Shown: piece after piece, positions 62,060 to 64,000 of the stretch | Layout: every line of letters starts with the position of its first letter | Position numbering within the stretch: position 1 is the stretch's first letter | DNA from: CATQHD01 sp965202675 | Lineage (GTDB): Bacteria; Actinomycetota; Acidimicrobiia; Spongiisociales; Spongiisociaceae | Assembly (NCBI GenBank): GCA_965202675.1 | Contig: OZ241842.1 | Location: forward strand, 372,001 to 436,000 | Length of the DNA: 64,000 bases | Direction: 5' to 3' | Notes under the pieces: model-generated | Database searches by the model: none | What the model was told of the DNA's origin: nothing | The model's input: only the letters and a program-made list of their open reading frames with translations | Made by a program: the position numbers and the translations under genes

Positions 62060-62560
62060 CGTGCGCCGCGCCGCGCAACAGAATCAAACGGCACGAGGTC
62101 GGAATACCCGCCGCCGCAACAACCCTACGAATCTCGGAACCGCCCGCCCCGACCGTGTTGCCCAGCCGAATCGCGGGGCGTTAGGCCGCAACAACCATAC
62201 GCATCTCTGGAACCGCCCGTCTGTCCGCGGATCTTTCTTGGCCTCCTCCTTCCCCCCCCGCCATCGTTGACCTCCACCCGCCATTCGAGAACGCGAAAAA
62301 CCGGCGCCCCGCCCCGGCTGCGCCGGGACCCTCCCCCGCCTCCACCACCGGCATCGGATCCGCCGCTCGGGCATGCCGCTCCTGTTCGGGCGGCGGCGCC
62401 CGGCTCGACAAGGTTCCGATGATGACCGCCGCGCACTCCGGAACCCCGGCGGCGGTGTTTGTGTATCAGCACACACATAGTACCACAAACCTATGACAAA
62501 CCCAATACCCTCATCCTGAAATGCGAAAAATATTCTTGCTTGCCGCCGGGAACGAACCGG
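62060..62560 (-). repeat. Element C: subfamily I copy, tandem with D
   Basis: Read on the minus strand it repeats the order of elements A and B: promoter block, ACCGCCGC/GCGGCGGT hairpin, CGGGCG/CGCCCG hairpin, G-rich tract, CCCGGC-GCA-GCCGGG stem-loop (62313-62327), one TCTCGAATGGCGGG, and two GGCGGTTCC-GATGCGTATGGTTG units about 78 bp apart. It ends near the 3' end of the acyl-CoA dehydrogenase gene, so it is convergent and cannot be a leader. The rest of the 61933-62060 interval shows nothing recognised. Confidence 0.82.
62477..62505 (-). promoter_or_regulatory. Element C promoter block
   Basis: Minus strand TTGGGT, 17 bp, TACTAT. The -35 is slightly weaker than in the other copies. Confidence 0.6.
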
Positions 62561-62977
62561 CCGAGGGCGGACGGCCGCCCCGATCCGGCGCTTCGCTCAA
62601 AGGGTGGACGGGGTTCGGATCGAATCGGGCCCTCAACCCCGGGTTGCGCCGGGTCGAAACCGAGCAACTGCCCAGCCGTCCGAGAACGCGAAAATCCGGC
62701 GCACCGCCCCCGGCTGCGCCGGGCCCTCCCCCGCCTCCACCACCGGCATCGGATCCGCCGCTTGGGCATGCCGCTCCTGTTCGGGCGGCGGCGCCCGGCT
62801 CGACAAGGTTCCGATGATGACCGCCGCGCTCTCCGGAATCCCGGCGGCGGTGTTTGTGTATCAGCGCCCGCATAGTACCGCAAACCTACGACAAATTCAA
62901 TACCCTTATCCTGAAATGCGGAAAATTCTTGCCCGGTGCGGGCGGGGTGCTCCTGAGCAGGGGCGCAAGAGTGCATC
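62560..62977 (-). repeat. Element D: subfamily I copy starting at the rnhB stop
   Basis: It begins 4 bp after the rnhB stop with GATGCACTCTTGCGCCCCTG and contains the same ordered parts as A-C up to the stem-loop (62709-62723) and TTTTCGCGTTCTCGGACGG. It then diverges and runs into the A/T run of element C. D therefore lacks the paired 3' units. Confidence 0.82.
62872..62900 (-). promoter_or_regulatory. Element D promoter block
   Basis: Minus strand TTGAAT, 17 bp, TACTAT, preceded by AAGGGTA. Confidence 0.68.
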
Positions 62978-62980
62978 CGG

Positions 62981-63718
62981 CTAGCCGGTCGTCGAACCCC
63001 CGGGTTGCTCCGGATCGAACAGGGCGCCCTGGGGGTCGGGCCTGACGTATCGGGGTATCCCGGTCCAGGGAAGGTAGTCCATGAACACCCAGCTGCGCCT
63101 GTGGATGCTGGAGGGCCCCCAGGCGTGGAGGGCGGCCTTGTGCCGGGGGCTGGGGTAACCCTTGTTCTCCTCGAAGCAGTAGTTGGGGTAGAAGGGGGCG
63201 AGATCGCGCATTATCCGGTCGCGCACCACCTTGGCGAGGACGGAAGCGGCGGCGATGGAGAGCGAGAGGGCGTCGCCCTTGACCAACCGGACGGCGCCGT
63301 TGCCCCCCACGAAGTCCCACCGCCCGTCGATCAGTATCCGATCCGGCGCCGCCCCCAGGGCGTCCAGGGCCCGCCGGGCGGCCAGGCGCTGCGCGTCCGA
63401 CATTCCGAGCCGGTCGCATTCTTCGTGGCCGGCGTGCCCGACCGCCCATCGTGTACACCAGCCGGCCACCCGGTCGAAGAGGGCCTCCCGCTCGGCTTCG
63501 GTCAGCATCTTCGAGTCCCTCAGCTTGTAGATGCGCCGGTCTTTGGGGATCACCGCGACGCCTACCGTCAGCGGCCCCGCCCAGGCGCCCTTGCCCACCT
63601 CGTCCACTCCCGCCACCACCTCGCAGCCCGCCTCCCAGAGGCGCCGTTCCACCGCCAGGCCGGGGGCGCGGTTCTTCAGGGCGGTACGGAGTCTGGGAAC
63701 CGCGGCGGCCACGCCCAC
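62981..63718 (-). CDS. rnhB: Ribonuclease HII
   Basis: It removes ribonucleotides and RNA primers from DNA-RNA hybrids. AGVDEVGKGAWAGPLTVGVA matches the RNase HII DExGxG motif, and DSKMLTEAEREALF, LIDGRWDF and SIAAASVLAKVVRDRIM complete the catalytic set. GTG 63718 is taken as start; GTG 63712 is equally possible. The C-terminus (RPDPQGALFDPEQPGGSTTG) is longer than usual and ends beside element D. Confidence 0.93.
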   Translation of the reverse strand: MGVAAAVPRLRTALKNRAPGLAVERRLWEAGCEVVAGVDEVGKGAWAGPLTVGVAVIPKDRRIYKLRDSKMLTEAEREALFDRVAGWCTRWAVGHAGHEECDRLGMSDAQRLAARRALDALGAAPDRILIDGRWDFVGGNGAVRLVKGDALSLSIAAASVLAKVVRDRIMRDLAPFYPNYCFEENKGYPSPRHKAALHAWGPSSIHRRSWVFMDYLPWTGIPRYVRPDPQGALFDPEQPGGSTTG

Positions 63719-63770
63719 AGCATACCGGTGCGGACAGGCCCGGGCCGGCGTCGGGAGCATCCGGGCGGGG

Positions 63771-64000
63771 TCAGGACCGTTCCAGAGGTATGAACTCCTC
63801 GGCGTACAGGCGGTCGATTTCCTCGTTGTAGACCAGCAGCACCAGACGGTCCAGCACCTCCGGGGGCGGATAGATGCTCGGATCGGACGCCAGCTCCGGC
63901 AGCACGTGTTCAAGGGCCGCCAGGTTGGGCGTGGCCGCCCCGGAGTAGTTGGCCGCCTCGGCTCCGTTCCTCGGCTCGAGTATGAAATCTATGAAGGAAT
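63771..64000 (-). CDS. Spermidine/putrescine-binding protein PotD-like, C-terminal end (runs off right edge)
   Basis: The last 75 residues are visible: FIDFILEPRNGAEAANYSGA then TPNLAALEHVLPELASDPSI and the end DRLYAEEFIPLERS. This matches the C-terminal pattern of PotD-type polyamine-binding proteins of ABC transporters (a FIDFIL-P-NAA-AANY-GYATPN segment). The rest lies outside the window. It precedes rnhB on the same strand with a 52-bp gap. Confidence 0.8.
   Translation of the reverse strand, partial: SFIDFILEPRNGAEAANYSGAATPNLAALEHVLPELASDPSIYPPPEVLDRLVLLVYNEEIDRLYAEEFIPLERS

Overview
This window is high-GC bacterial DNA, almost certainly from an actinobacterium. The left end carries a complete Pup-proteasome locus (pafB/C fragment, pafA, prcA, prcB, pup, dop, arc, trmI), in an order typical of Actinobacteria. 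GTG starts and 4-bp stop/start overlaps are common. An uncultured Acidimicrobiia-like lineage would fit, but that is inference.

Layout. 1-8.7 kb: the proteasome/pupylation operon on the minus strand, interrupted between dop and pup by a repeated element (F). 8.8-15.6 kb: two copies of a second repeat subfamily (A, B), a small envelope-stress gene pair, an EamA transporter, a YgjP-type metallopeptidase, a membrane-anchored protein with a duplicated domain, and a CoA-disulfide-reductase-like enzyme. 15.7-23.2 kb: secG, gpmA, tpiA, then element E and a foreign insertion, then pgk, rapZ and uvrC. 23.2-35 kb: an accessory region. It holds an unrecognised AT-rich gene pair with a PD-(D/E)XK-like motif, a decayed metallopeptidase copy, duplicated small membrane proteins, and a type I restriction-modification operon whose hsdM is broken at a 13-base homopolymer. 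35-40.4 kb: an osmolyte locus with a betaine-binding lipoprotein, a BCCT transporter and, divergently, a betaine-binding domain fused to a GluR0-like glutamate-receptor potassium channel. 40.4-45 kb: an orphan lipoprotein, an AbrB-type antitoxin and an insertion hotspot between a methyltransferase gene and uvrA. The hotspot has two tandem copies carrying different cargo. 45-57.4 kb: uvrA, a six-gene sugar uptake and catabolism operon, an LLM-family oxidoreductase and uvrB. 57.4-64 kb: a TIR plus membrane-protein pair, element G, a trans-sulfuration enzyme, an acyl-CoA dehydrogenase, tandem elements D and C, rnhB, and the 3' end of a potD-like gene.

The most striking unexplained feature is a family of seven intergenic elements of about 0.4-0.65 kb (A-G). 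Each begins with a promoter-like block that is the same in every copy: an AAGGGTATTGA-type -35 region, exactly 17 bp, then a -10. Most then carry a G-rich tract and a conserved GC stem closed by a three-base loop. Five copies also have short repeats spaced about 70-78 bp apart with unique sequence between them. Indels between copies break every reading frame, so the family looks like a multicopy structured RNA rather than genes.

The accessory genes (type I R-M with extra subunits, TIR/membrane pair, ATPase/nuclease pair, AT-rich nuclease pair) are probably anti-phage modules set among housekeeping DNA-repair genes (uvrA, uvrB, uvrC). No rRNA, tRNA or cas genes were recognised.
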